From Hippophae tibetana (taxonomy: Eukaryota > Streptophyta > Magnoliopsida > Rosales > Elaeagnaceae), in contig CM072810.1 in assembly GCA_037013495.1 (NCBI GenBank), forward strand, positions 22,513,343 to 22,577,342: a stretch of 64,000 bases of DNA. Reading direction: 5' to 3'. The first letter of the stretch is position 1, and each line of letters begins with the position of its first letter. This document shows, piece by piece, positions 24,587-36,690 of the stretch. A program made the position numbers and the translations under genes. Below the pieces are notes generated by a model. The model saw only the letters and a list, made by a program, of their open reading frames with translations. It made no database searches and had not been told where the DNA came from.

Positions 24587-26977
24587 GTTATTCTTTCTAA
24601 GAAATTAATTAAATCTTTGGGCAAGTAGAGACATTTTCTCTAAATTGGTATTCAAGTCATCATTTCTAACAATTGTGTCAAATCTATCTTCGGTGGGACC
24701 ACAATCCTTGATGTCTATAAATCGAAGCTATTTCCATCCGCGAAATTGGTTTGCTATCATCTTGGCAAGAAGTCATGTAGTTCGAATAGTTTCCCAACTT
24801 ATACATGTAACAATAAGTTCACAGTCCTTGTATATGGATTTAAACAAGGTAACTTTGGCTTGAAAATGGTAAGGTAGGCTAACAACAATTTTCTCAATCT
24901 ACTTTGTTTTCCAAATAGGTCCATCCAAATTATACAAGTAGTTGATAATGTTTGAAAAACCTGCATAGAATTTGTGCAAAACTTCATCCTCTTGCACGAT
25001 ATAGAGTTCAAAATTTCTGTTCTGTTGCATAGTTCTAGATTTAATTTTTTTCACAAATGCCTATATGAGTGGTCTCAGAAATGTTTCATATTGCTTGGAA
25101 GAAATAAAAATATAAATTCATTGAATTAATCATTTTAGAGTTCCGATTACCTTTTTTTAAAATCCTTAAAAAAAGCTTATTCTTTCAAAGAAATTTATTA
25201 AATCTTTGGGCAAGTAGAGACATTTTCTCTAAATTGGTATTAAAGTCATCATTTCTAACAATTGTGTCAAATCTATCTTCGGTGGGACCACAATCCTTGA
25301 TGTCTATAAATCGAAGCTATTTCCATCCGCGAAATTGGTTTGCTATCATCTTGGCAAGAAGTCATGTAGTTCGAATAGTTTCCCAACTTATACATGTAAC
25401 AATAAGTTCACAGTCCTTGTATATGGATTTAAACAAGGTAACTTTGGCTTGAAAATGGTAAGGTAGGCTAACAACAATTTTCTCAATCTACTTTCTTTTC
25501 CAAATAGGTCCATCCAAATTGTACTAGTAGTTGATAATGTTTGAAAAACCTGCATAGAATTTGTGCAAAACTTCATCCTCTTGCACGATATAGAGTTCAA
25601 AATTTCTGTTCTGCTGCATAGTTCTAGATTTAGTTTTTTTCTCAAATGCGTATATGAGTGGTCTCCAAAATGTTTCATGTTGCTTGGAAGAAATAAAACA
25701 ATAAATTCATTGAATTAATCATTTTACAGCTCCGATTACCTTTTTTTAAAATCCTTAAAAAAAGGGTTATTCTTTCTAAGAAATTTAGTAAATCATTGGG
25801 AAAGTGGAGCCATTTTCTCTAAATTGGTATTAAAGTCATCATTTCTAACAATTGTGTCAAAAATATCTTCGGTGGGACCACAATCCTTGATGTCTATAAA
25901 TCGAAGCTCTTTCCATCCGCGAAAGTGGATTTCTATCATCATGGTAAGAAATGATGTAGTTCGAATAATTTCCCAACTTAATCATTTAACAATAAGTTCA
26001 CAGGCCTTGTATATGGATTTAAACAAGATAACTTTGGCTTGAAAATCATAAGGTAGGCTAACAACAATTTTCTCAATCTACTTTGTTTTACCAAATAGGT
26101 CCATCCAAATTGTACGAGTAGTTGATAATGTTTGAAAAACCTGCATAGAATTTGTGCAAAACTTCATTCTCTTGTACGATATAGAGTTCAAAATTTCTGT
26201 TATGCTGCATAGTTCTAGATTTAGTTTTTTGCTCAAATGCCTATGTGAGTTCTCCAAAATGATTCATGTTGCTTGGAAGAAATAAAACAATAAATTCATT
26301 GAATTAATCATTTTACAGCTCCGATTACCTTTTTTTAAAATCCTTAAAAAAAGGGTTATTCTTTCTAAGAAATTAATTAAATCTTTGGGCAAGTAGAGAC
26401 ATTTTCTCTAAATTGGTATTCAAGTCATCATTTCTAACAATTGTGTCAAATCTATCTTCGGTGGGACCACAATCCTTGATGTCTATAAATCGAAGCTATT
26501 TCCATCCGCGAAATTGGTTTGCTATCATCTTGGCAAGAAGTCATGTAGTTCGAATAGTTTCCCAACTTATACATGTAACAATAAGTTCACAGTCCTTGTA
26601 TATGGATTTAAACAAGGTAACTTTGGCTTGAAAATGGTAAGGTAGGCTAACAACAATTTTCTCAATCTACTTTGTTTTCCAAATAGGTCCATCCAAATTA
26701 TACAAGTAGTTGATAATGTTTGAAAAACCTGCATAGAATTTGTGCAAAACTTCATCCTCTTGCACGATATAGAGTTCAAAATTTCTGTTTTGTTGCATAG
26801 TTCTAGATTTAATTTTTTTCACAAATGCCTATATGAGTGGTCTCAGAAATGTTTCATATTGCTTGGAAGAAATAAAAATATAAATTCATTGAATTAATCA
26901 TTTTAGAGTTCCGATTACCTTTTTTTAAAATCCTTAAAAAAAGCTTATTCTTTCAAAGAAATTTATTAAATCTTTGG

Positions 26978-29900
26978 GAAAGTAGAGCCATTTTCTCTAA
27001 ATTGGTATTAAAGTCATCATTTCTAACAATTGTGTCAAAAATATCTTCGGTGGGACCACAATCCTTGATGTCTATAAATCGAAGCTCTTTCCATCCGCGA
27101 AAGTGGATTGCTATCATTATGGGAAGATATGATGTAGTTCGAATAATTTCCCAACTTATTCATTTAACAATAAGTTCACAGGCCTTGTATATGGATTTAC
27201 ACAAGGTAACTTTGGCTTGAAAATGATAAGGTAGGCTATCAACAATTTTCTCAATCTACTTTGTTTTCCAAATAGGTCCATCCAAATTGTACGAGTAGTT
27301 GATAATGTTTGAAAAACCTGCATTGAATTTGTGCAAAACGTCATCCTCTTGTATGATATAGAGTTCAAAATTTCTGTTCTGCTGCATAGTTCTAGATTTA
27401 GTTTTTTGCTCAAATGCCTATGTGAGTTCTCCAAAATGTTTCATGTTGCTTGGAAGAAATAAAACAATAAATTCATTGAATTAATCATTTTAGAGCTCCG
27501 ATTACCTTTTTTAAAAATCCTTAAAAAAAGGGTTATTCTTTCTAAGAAATTTAGAAAATCTTTGGGCAAGTAGAGCTATTTTCTCTAAATTAGTATTCAA
27601 GTCATCATTTCTAACAATTGTGTCAAAAATATCTTCGGTGGGACCACAATCCTTGATGTCTATAAATCGAAGCTCTTTCCATCCGCGAAAGTGGATTGCT
27701 ATCATCATGGCAAGAAATGATGTAGTTCGAATAATTTCCCAACTTATTCATTTAACAATAAGTTCACACGCCTTGTATATGGATTTAAACAAGGTAACTT
27801 TGGCTTGAAAATGATAAGGTAGGCTACCAACAATTTTCTCAATCTACTTTGTTTTCCAAATAGGTCCATCCAAATTGTACGGGTAGTTGATAATGTTTGA
27901 AAAACCTGCATAGAATTTGTGCAAAACTTCATTCTCTTGTACGATATAGAGTTCAAAATTTCTGTTCTGCTGCATAGTTCTAGATTTAGTTTTTTTCTCA
28001 AATGCCTATGTGAGTTCTCCAAAATGATTCATGTTGCTTGGAAGAAATAAAACAATAAATTCATTGAATTAATCATTTTACAGCTCCGATTACCTTTTTT
28101 TAAATCCTTAAAAAATGGGTTATTCTTTGTAAGAAATTTACTAAATCTTCGGGCAAGTATAGCCATTTTCTCTAAATTGGTATTACAGTCATCATTTCTA
28201 ATAATTGTGTCAAAAATATATTCGGTGGGACGATAATCCTTGATGCCTATAAATCGAAGCTCTTTCCATCCGCGAAAGTGGATTGCTATCATCTTGGTAA
28301 CAAGTCATGTAGTTCGAATAATTTCCCAACTTATTCATTTAACAATAAGGTCACATGCCTTTTATATGTATTTAAACAAGGTAACTTTGGCTTGAAAATG
28401 ATAAGGTAGCCTAACAACAATTTTCTCAATCTACTTTCTTTTCCAAATAGGTCCATCCAAATTGTACTAGTAGTTGATAATGTTTGAAAAACCTGCATAG
28501 AATTTGTGCAAAACTGCATCCTCTTGCACGATATAGAGTTCAAAATTTATGTTCGGTTGCATAGTTCTAGATATAGTTTTTTGCTCAAATTCCTATATGA
28601 GTGGTCTCCAAAAAATTTCATGATGCTTGGAAGAAATAAAACTATAAATTCATTGAATTAAGCATTTTAGAGCTCCGATTAACTTTTTTTTAAAATCCTT
28701 AAAAAAAGGGTTATTCTTTCTAAGAAATTTAGTAAATCTTTGGAAAAGTAGAGCCATTTTATCTAAATTGGTAACAAAGTCATCATTTCTAACAATTGTG
28801 TCAAAAATATCTTCCCTGGGACCACAATCCTTGATGTCTATAAATCGAAGCTCTTTCCATCCGCGAAAGTGGATTGCAATCATCTTGGCAAGAAGTGATG
28901 TAGTTCGAATAGTTTCACAACTTATACATTTAAAAATAAGTTCACAGGCCTTGTATATGGATTTAAACAAGGTAACTTTGGCTTGAAAATGGTAAGGTAG
29001 GTTATCAACAATTTTCTCAATCTACTTTGTTTTCCAAATAGGTCCATCCAAATTATACGAGTAGTTGATAATGTTTGAAAAACCTGCATAGAATTTGTGC
29101 AAAACTTCATCCTCTTGCACTATATAGAGTTCAAAATTTCTGTTCTATTGCATAGTTCTAGATTTAGTTTTTTGCTCAAATGCCTATATGAGTGGTCTCA
29201 TAAATGTTTCATATTGCTTGGAAGAAATAAAGCTATAAATTTATTGAATTAATCATTTTAGAGCTCCGATTAACTTTTTTTAAAATCCTTAAAAAAAGGG
29301 TTATTCTTTCTAAGAAATTTAGTAAATATTTGGGAAAGTAGAGCCATTTTCTCTAAATTGGTATTAAAGTCATCATTTCTAACAATTGTGTCAAAAATAT
29401 CTTCGGTGGGACCACAATCCTTGATGTCTATAAATCGAAGCTCTTTGCATCTGCGAAAGTGGATTTCTATCATCATGGCAAGAAATGATGTAGTTCGAAT
29501 AATTTCCCAACTTATTCATTTAACAATAAGTTCACAGGCCTTGTATATGGATTTAAACAAGATAACTTTGGCTTGAAAATGATAAGGTAGGCTAACAACA
29601 ATTTTCTCAATCTACTTTGTTTTCCAAATAGGTCTATCCAAATTGTACGAGTAGTTGATAATGTTTGAAAAACCTGCATAGAATTTGTGCAAAACTTCAT
29701 TCTCTTGTACGATATAGAGTTCAAAATTTCTGTTATGCTGCATAGTTCTAGATTTAGTTTTTTGCTCAAATGCCTATGTGAGTTCTCCAAAATGATTCAT
29801 GTTGCTTGGAAGAAATAAAACAATAAATTCATTGAATTAATCATTTTACAGCTCCGATTACCTTTTTTAAAAATCCTTAAAAAAAGGGTTATTCTTTCTA

Positions 29901-30533
29901 AGAAATTAATTAAATCTTTGGGCAAGTAGAGACATTTTCTCTAAATTGGTATTCAAGTCATCATTTCTAACAATTGTGTCAAATCTATCTTCGGTGGGAC
30001 CACAATCCTTGATGTCTATAAATCGAAGCTCTTTCCATCTGCGAAATTGGTTTGCTATCATCTTGGCAAGAAGTCATGTAGTTCGAATAGTTTCCCAACT
30101 TATACATGTAACAATAAGTTCACAGTCCTTGTATATGGATTTAAACAAGGTAACTTTGGCTTGAAAATGGTAAGGTAGGCTAACAACAATTTTCTCAATC
30201 TACTTTGTTTTCCAAATAGGTCCATCCAAATTATACAAGTAGTTGATAATGTTTGAAAAACCTGCATAGAATTTGTGCAAAACTTCATCCTCTTGCACGA
30301 TATAGAGGTCAAAATTTCTGTTCTGTTGCATAGTTCTAGATTTAATTTTTTTCACAAATGCCTATATGAGTGGTCTCAGAAATGTTTCATATTGCTTGGA
30401 AGAAATAAAAATATAAATTCATTGAATTAATCATTTTAGAGTTCCGATTACCTTTTTTTAAAATCCTTAAAAAAAGCTTATTCTTTGTAAGAAATTTATT
30501 AAATTTTGGGAAAGTAGAGCCATTTTCTCTAAA
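26978..30533. repeat. Block E: mosaic units matching parts of block C
   Basis: Anchors are 27002 (a), 27590 (b), 28177 (g), 28768 (d), 29358 and 29946 (c). The first three match 21114, 21702 and 22289 at a constant offset of 5888 (ten units). The next three match 16407, 16997 and 17585 at offset 12361 (21 units). The match continues into block F at offset 12360 (30534 to 18174). The block is thus two block-C-like stretches joined in a different order. No gene is seen. Confidence 0.85.
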
Positions 30534-33500
30534 TTGGTATTAAAGTCATCATTTCTAACAATTGTGTCAAAAATATCTTCGGTGGGACCACAATCCTTGA
30601 TGTCTATAAATCGAAGCTCTTTCCATCCGCGAAAGTGGATTGCTATCATTATGGGAAGAAATGATGTAGTTCGAATAATTTCCCAACTTATTCATTTAAC
30701 AATAAGTTCACAGGCCTTGTATATGGATTTAAACAAGATAACTTTGGCTTGAAAATGATAAGGTAGGCTAACAACAATTTTCTCAATCTACTTTGTTTTC
30801 CAAATAGGTCCATCCAAATTGTACGAGTAGTTGATAATGTTTGAAAAACCTGCATTGAATTTGTGCAAAACGTCATCCTCTTGTATGATTTAGAGTTCAA
30901 ATTTTCTGTTCTGCTGCATAGTTCTAGATTTAGTTTTTTGCTCAAATGCCTATGTGAGTTCTCCAAAATGTTTCATGTTGCTTGGAAGAAATAAAACAAT
31001 AAATTCATTGAATTAATCATTTTAGAGCTCCGATTACCTTTTTTAAAAATCCTTAAAAAAAGGGTTAGTCTTTCTAAGAAATTTAGTAAATCTTTGGGCA
31101 AGTAAAGCTATTTTCTCTAAATTAGTATTCAAGTCATCATTTCTAACAATTGTGTCAAAAATATCTTCGGTGGGACCACAATCCTTGATGTCTATAAATC
31201 GAAGCTCTTTCCATCCGCGAAAGTGGATTGCTATCATCATGGCAAGAAATGATGTAGTTCGAATAATTTCCCAACTTATTCATTTAACAATAAGTTCACA
31301 CGCCTTGTATATGGATTTAAACAAGGTAACTTTGGCTTGAAAATGATAAGGTAGGCTAACAACAATTTTCTCAATCTACTTTGTTTTCCAAATAGGTCCA
31401 TCCAAATTATACGTGTAGTTGATAATGTATGAAAAACCTGCATAGAATTTGTGCCAAACTTCATCCTCTTGTATGATATAGAGTTCAAAATTTCTGTTCT
31501 GCTGCATAGTTCTAGATTTAGTTTTTTGCTCAAATGCCTATGTGAGTTCTCCAAAATGTTTCATGTTGCTTGGAAGAAATAAAACAATAAATTCATTGAA
31601 TTAATCATTTTAGAGCTCCGATTACCTTTTTTAAAAATCCTTAAAAAAAGCTTATTCTTTCTAAGAAATTTATTAAATCTTTGGGAAAGTAGAGCCATTT
31701 TCTCTAAATTGGTATTAAAGTCATCATTTCTAACAATTGTGTCAAAAATATCTTCGGTGGGACCACAATCCTTGATGTTTATAAATCGAAGCTCTTTCCA
31801 TCCGCGAAAGTGGATTGCTATCATTATGGGAAGAAATGATGTAGTTCGAATAATTTCCCAACTTATTCATTTAACAATAAGTTCACAGGCCTTGTATATG
31901 GATTTAAACAAGATAACTTTGGCTTGAAAATGATAAGGTAGGCTAACAACAATTTTCTCAATCTACTTTGTTTTCCAAATAGGTCCATCCAAATTATACG
32001 TGTAGTTGATAATGTATGAAAAACCTGCATAGAAATTGTGCCAAACTTCATCCTCTTGTATGATATAGAGTTCAAAATTTCTGTTCTGCTGCATAGTTCT
32101 AGATTTAGTTTTTTGCTCAAATGCCTATGTGAGTTCTCCAAAATGTTTCATGTTGCTTGGAAGAAATAAAACAATAAATTCATTGAATTAATCATTTTAG
32201 AGCTCCGATTACCTTTTTTAAAAATCCTTAAAAAAAGGGTTAGTCTTTCTAAGAAATTTAGTAAATCTTTGGGCAAGTAGAGCTATTTTCTCTAAATTAG
32301 TATTCAAGTCATCATTTCTAACAATTGTGTCAAAAATATCTTCGGTGGGACCACAATCCTTGATGTCTATAAATCGAAGCTCTTTCCATCCGCGAAAGTG
32401 GATTGCTATCATCATGGCAAGAAATGATGTAGTTCGAATAATTTCCCAACTTATTCAATTAACAATAAGTTCACACGCCTTGTATATGGATTTAAACAAG
32501 GTAACTTTGGCTTGAAAATGATAAGGTAGGCTAACAACAATTTTCTCAATCTACTTTGTTTTCCAAATAGGTCCATCCAAATTATACAAGTAGTTGATAA
32601 TGTTTGAAAAACCTGCATAGAATTTGTGCAAAACTTCATCCTCTTGCACGATATAGAGTTCAAAATTTCTGTTCTGTTGCATAGTTCTAGATTTAATTTT
32701 TTTCACAAATGCCTCTATGAGTGGTCTCAGAAATGTTTCATATTGCTTGGAAGAAATAAAAATATAAATTCATTGAATTAATCATTTTAGAGTTCCGATT
32801 ACCTTTTTTTAAAATCCTTAAAAAAAGCTTATTCTTTCTAAGAAATTTATTAAATCTTTGGGAAAGTAGAGCCATTTTCTCTAAATTGGTATTAAAGTCA
32901 TCATTTCTAACAATTGTGTCAAAAATATCTTCGGTGGGACCACAATCCTTGATGTCTATAAATCGAAGCTCTTTCCATCCGCGAAAGTGGATTGCTATCA
33001 TTATGGGAAGAAATGATGTAGTTCGAATAATTTCCCAACTTATTCATTTAACAATAAGTTCAGAGGCCTTGTATATGGATTTAAACAAGATAACTTTGGC
33101 TTGAAAATGATAAGGTTGGCTAACAACAATTTTCTCAATCTACTTTGTTTTCCAAATAGGTCCATCCAAATTATACGTGTAGTTGATAATGTATGAAAAA
33201 CCTGCATAGAATTTGTGCCAAACTTCATCCTCTTGTATGATATAGAGTTCAAAATTTCTGTTCTGCTGCATAGTTCTAGATTTAGTTTTTTGCTCAAATG
33301 CCTATGTGAGTTCTCCAAAATGTTTCATGTTGCTTGGAAGAAATAAAACAATAAATTCATTGAATTAATCATTTTAGAGCTCCGATTACCTTTTTTAAAA
33401 ATCCTTAAAAAAAGGGTTAGTCTTTCTAAGAAATTTAGTAAATCTTTGGGCAAGTAGAGCTATTTTCTCTAAATTAGTATTCAAGTCATCATTTCTAACA

Positions 33501-35392
33501 ATTGTGTCAAAAATATCTTCGGTGGGACCACAATCCTTGATGTCTATAAATCGAAGCTCTTTCCATCCGCGAAAGTGGATTGCTATCATCATGGCAAGAA
33601 ATGATGTAGTTCGAATAATTTCCCAACTTATTCAATTAACAATAAGTTCACACGCCTTGTATATGGATTTAAACAAGGTAACTTTGGCTTGAAAATGATA
33701 AGGTAGGCTAACAACAATTTTCTCAATCTACTTTGTTTTCCAAATAGGTCCATCCAAATTATACAAGTAGTTGATAATGTTTGAAAAACCTGCATAGAAT
33801 TTGTGCAAAACTTCATTCTCTTGCACGATATAGAGTTCAAAATTTCTGTTCTGTTGCATAGTTCTAGATTTAATTTTTTTCACAAATGCCTATATGAGTG
33901 GTCTCAAAAATGTTTCATATTGCTTGGAAGAAATAAAAATATAAATTCATTGAATTAATCATTTTAGATTTCCGATTACCTTTTTTTAAAATCCTTAAAA
34001 AAAGCTTATTCTTTCTAAGAAATTTATTAAATCTTTGGGAAAGTAGAGCCATTTTCTCTAAATTGGTATTAAAGTCATCATTTCTAACAATTGTGTCAAA
34101 AATATCTTCGGTGGGACCACAATCCTTGATGTCTATAAATCGAAGCTCTTTCCATCCGCGAAAGTGGATTGCTATCATTATGGGAAAAAATGATGTAGTT
34201 CGAATAATTTCCCAACTTATTCATTTAACAATAAGTTCACAGGCCTTGTATATGGATTTAAACAAGATAACTTTGGCTTGAAAATGATAAGGTAGGCTAA
34301 CAACAATTTTCTCAATCTACTTTGTTTTCCAAATAGGTCCATCCAAATTATACAAGTAGTTGATAATGTTTGAAAAACCTGCATAGAATTTGTGCAAAAC
34401 TTCATTCTCTTGCACGATATAGAGTTCAAAATTTCTGTTCTGTTGCATAGTTCTAGATTTAATTTTTTTCACAAATGCCTATATGAGTGGTCTCAAAAAT
34501 GTTTCATATTGCTTGGAAGAAATAAAAATATAAATTCATTGAATTAATCATTTTAGATTTCCGATTACCTTTTTTTAAAATCCTTAAAAAAAGCTTATTC
34601 TTTCTAAGAAATTTATTAAATCTTTGGGAAAGTAGAGCCATTTTCTCTAAATTGGTATTAAAGTCATCATTTCTAACAATTGTGTCAAAAATATCTTCGG
34701 TGGGACCACAATCCTTGATGTCTATAAATCGAAGCTCTTTCCATCCGCGAAAGTGGATTGCTATCATTATGGGAAGAAATGATGTAGTTCGAATAATTTC
34801 CCAACTTATTCATTTAACAATAAGTTCACAGGCCTTGTATATGGATTTAAACAAGATAACTTTGGCTTGAAAATGATAAGGTAGGCTAACAACAATTTTC
34901 TCAATCTACTTTGTTTTCCAAATAGGTCCATCCAAATTTTACGAGTAGTTGATAATGTTTGAAAAACCTGCATTGAATTTGTGCAAAACGTCATCCTCTT
35001 GTATGATATAGAGTTCAAATTTTCTGTTCTGCTGCATAGTTCTAGATTTAGTTTTTTGCTCAAATGCCTATGTGAGTTCTCCAAAATGTTTCATGTTGCT
35101 TGGAAGAAATAAAACAATAAATTCATTGAATTAATCATTTTAGAGCTCCGATTACCTTTTTTAAAAATCCTTAAAAAAGGGTTAGTCTTTCTAAGAAATT
35201 TAGTAAATCTTTGGGCAAGTAGAGCTATTTTCTCTAAATTAGTATTCAAGTCATCATTTCTAACAATTGTGTCAAAAATATCTTCGGTGGGACCACAATC
35301 CTTGATGTCTATAAATCGAAGCTCTTTCCATCCGCGAAAGTGGATTGCTATCATCATGGCAAGAAATGATGTAGTTCGAATAATTTCCCAAC
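30534..35392. repeat. Block F: two-unit HOR (a-b, about 1176 bp), four to five rounds
   Basis: Anchors alternate a and b: 30534 a, 31122 b, 31709 a, 32297 b, 32886 a, 33474 b, then 34063 a, 34652 a, 35239 b. Equivalent units are 1175-1177 bp apart until the doubled a unit. The a units here have a different tail (AAACAAGATAACTTTGG) from the a units of blocks A, C and E (TTACACAAGG), so they are chimeras amplified together. The rare tail TATACGTGTAG is shared by 31122, 31709 and 32886. The clearest pair of full copies is 31709-32885 and 32886-34062. Confidence 0.88.
33680..34934. repeat. Single-unit tandem duplication inside block F
   Basis: About 33680-34345 matches 34269-34934 at an offset of exactly 589 bp. 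Both copies carry TAGATTTCCG (33965 and 34554) where nearly all other units have TAGAGCTCCG or TAGAGTTCCG. One visible difference is GGGAAAAAATG near 34184 against GGGAAGAAATG near 34773. The duplication breaks the a-b alternation by putting two a units side by side. Confidence 0.85.
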
Positions 35393-36690
35393 TTATTCAT
35401 TTAACAATAAGTTCACACGCCTTGTATATGGATTTAAACAAGGTAACTTTGGCTTGAAAATGATAAGGTAGGCTAACAACAATTTTCTCAATCTACTTTG
35501 TTTTCCAAATAGGTCCATCCAAATTGTACGAGTAGTTGATAATGTTTGAAAAACCTGCATAGAATTTGTGCAAAACTTCATTCTCTTGTACGATATAGAG
35601 TTCAAAATTTCTGTTCTGCTGCATAGTTCTAGATTTAGTTTTTTTCTCAAATGCCTATGTGAGTTCTCCAAAATGATTCATGTTGCTTGGAAGAAATAAA
35701 ACAATAAATTCATTGAATTAATCATTTTACAGCTCCGATTACCTTTTTTTAAATCCTTAAAAAATGGGTTATTCTTTGTAAGATATTTACTAAATCTTCG
35801 GGCAAGTATAGCCATTTTCTCTAAATTGGTATTACAGTCATCATTTCTAATAATTGTGTCAAAAATATATTCGGTGGGACGATAATCCTTGATGCCTATA
35901 AATCGAAGCTCTTTCCATCCGCGAAAGTGGATTGCTATCATCTTGGTAACAAGTCATGTAGTTCGAATAATTTCCCAACTTATTCATTTAACAATAAGGT
36001 CACATGCCTTTTATATGTATTTAAACAAGGTAACTTTGGCTTGAAAATGATAAGGTAGCCTAACAACAATTTTCTCAATCTACTTTCTTTTCCAAATAGG
36101 TCCATCCAAATTGTACTAGTAGTTGATAATGTTTGAAAAACCTGCATAGAATTTGTGCAAAACTGCATCCTCTTGCACGATATAGAGTTCAAAATTTCTA
36201 TTCTGCTACATAGTTCTAGATTTAGTTTTTTGCTCAAATGCCTATGTGAGTTCTCCAAAATATTTCATGGTGCTTGGAAGAAATGATGTAGTTCGAATAA
36301 TTTCCCAACTTATTCATTTAACAATAAGTTCACACGCCTTGTATATGGATTTAAACAAGGTAACTTTGGCTTGAAAATGATAAGGTAGCCTAACAACAAT
36401 TTTCTCAATCTACTTTGTTTTCCAAATAGGTCCATCCAAATTGTACTAGTAGTTGATAATGTTTGAAAAACCTGCATAGAATTTGTGCAAAACTGCATCC
36501 TCTTGCACGATATAGAGTTCAAAATTTATGTTCGTTTGCATAGTTCTAGATATAGTTTTTGGCTCAAATTCCTATATGAGTGGTCTCCAAAAAATTTCAT
36601 GTTGCTTGGAAGAAATAAAACTATAAATTCATTGAATTAATCATTTTAGAGCTCCGATTAACTTTTTTTTAAAATCCTTAAAAAAAGGGT
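35393..36690. repeat. Block G: b and g tails and a truncated unit
   Basis: The tail of the b unit anchored at 35239 and the g unit at 35826 match 27590 and 28177 at offset 7649 (13 units). The distance from anchor 35826 to the next anchor 36747 is 921 bp instead of about 1177. One unit has therefore lost about 256 bp, including its anchor, core, palindrome and hairpin. The sequence after the break carries the b-type word TCACACGCC and then a g-type tail. No gene is seen. Confidence 0.88.
36278..36284. other. Deletion junction at a 7-bp microhomology (AAGAAAT)
   Basis: Left of the junction the sequence reads TGCTTGGAAGAAAT, which normally continues AAAACAATAAATTC. Right of it the sequence reads AAGAAATGATGTAGTTCG, normally found 122 bp after an anchor. 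The two sites share AAGAAAT, and the bases between them in a normal pair of units (about 256 bp) are missing. This is the pattern left by slippage or end joining at short direct repeats. It is the only large length change seen among the ~109 units. Confidence 0.9.

Larger units (their letters stand above)
24511..24610. other. AT-rich segment of the unit (exemplar)
   Basis: This ~100-bp stretch carries GAAATAAAACAATAAATTC, the palindrome, the hairpin and TTCTTTCTAAGAAATT. The equivalent stretch 1561-1680 has 29 G+C in 120 bases. Two AATAAA words stand on the + strand. Once per unit it alternates with the GC-richer core, giving the array a regular base-composition wave of ~588 bp. Confidence 0.7.
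24056..24644. repeat. Reference unit (589 bp) used to describe the anatomy of the monomer
   Basis: This unit is chosen because all sub-elements are clean. In order it holds a conserved core (24056-24177) and a region around GTTCGAATAA (24191-24200). Next come a tail with TATATGGATTTAAACAAG and a variable middle with a TCTAGA site. An AT-rich segment from about 24511 to 24610 follows, with a palindrome (24525-24537) and a hairpin (24560-24586). The word AAGAAAT occurs three times, at 24178, 24509 and 24599. Typical offsets from the anchor in other units are 122, 452 and 542. The tail carries an extra A (TTTTACCAAATAGG) that marks this unit type (h). The same mark recurs in units starting at 25824, 36747, 39105 and 41463. 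No function is assigned; the phase of the unit boundary is arbitrary. Confidence 0.9.
22561..26977. repeat. Block D: three-unit HOR of 1768 bp, about 2.5 copies
   Basis: Anchors 22877 (c), 23466 (c), 24056 (h) repeat as 24645, 25234, 25824, then 26413 begins a third copy that ends near 26977, where the next unit turns into type a. Spacing is 589, 590, 589 in each copy. The start is set where the tail after 22560 becomes the same as after 24328 (AGGTCC with TTATGCTGC). Copy differences are few: CATGTCGC near 22730 against CATGTTGC, GGTATTAAAG at 25234 against GGTATTCAAG at 23466, and CTTTCTTTTCC near 25490 against CTTTGTTTTTT near 23722. Confidence 0.9.

Noticed and set aside
36241-36310. Mobile element insertion or excision scar at the short unit
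   Set aside because: No foreign bases or target-site duplication are present. The junction is explained by loss between two AAGAAAT words.
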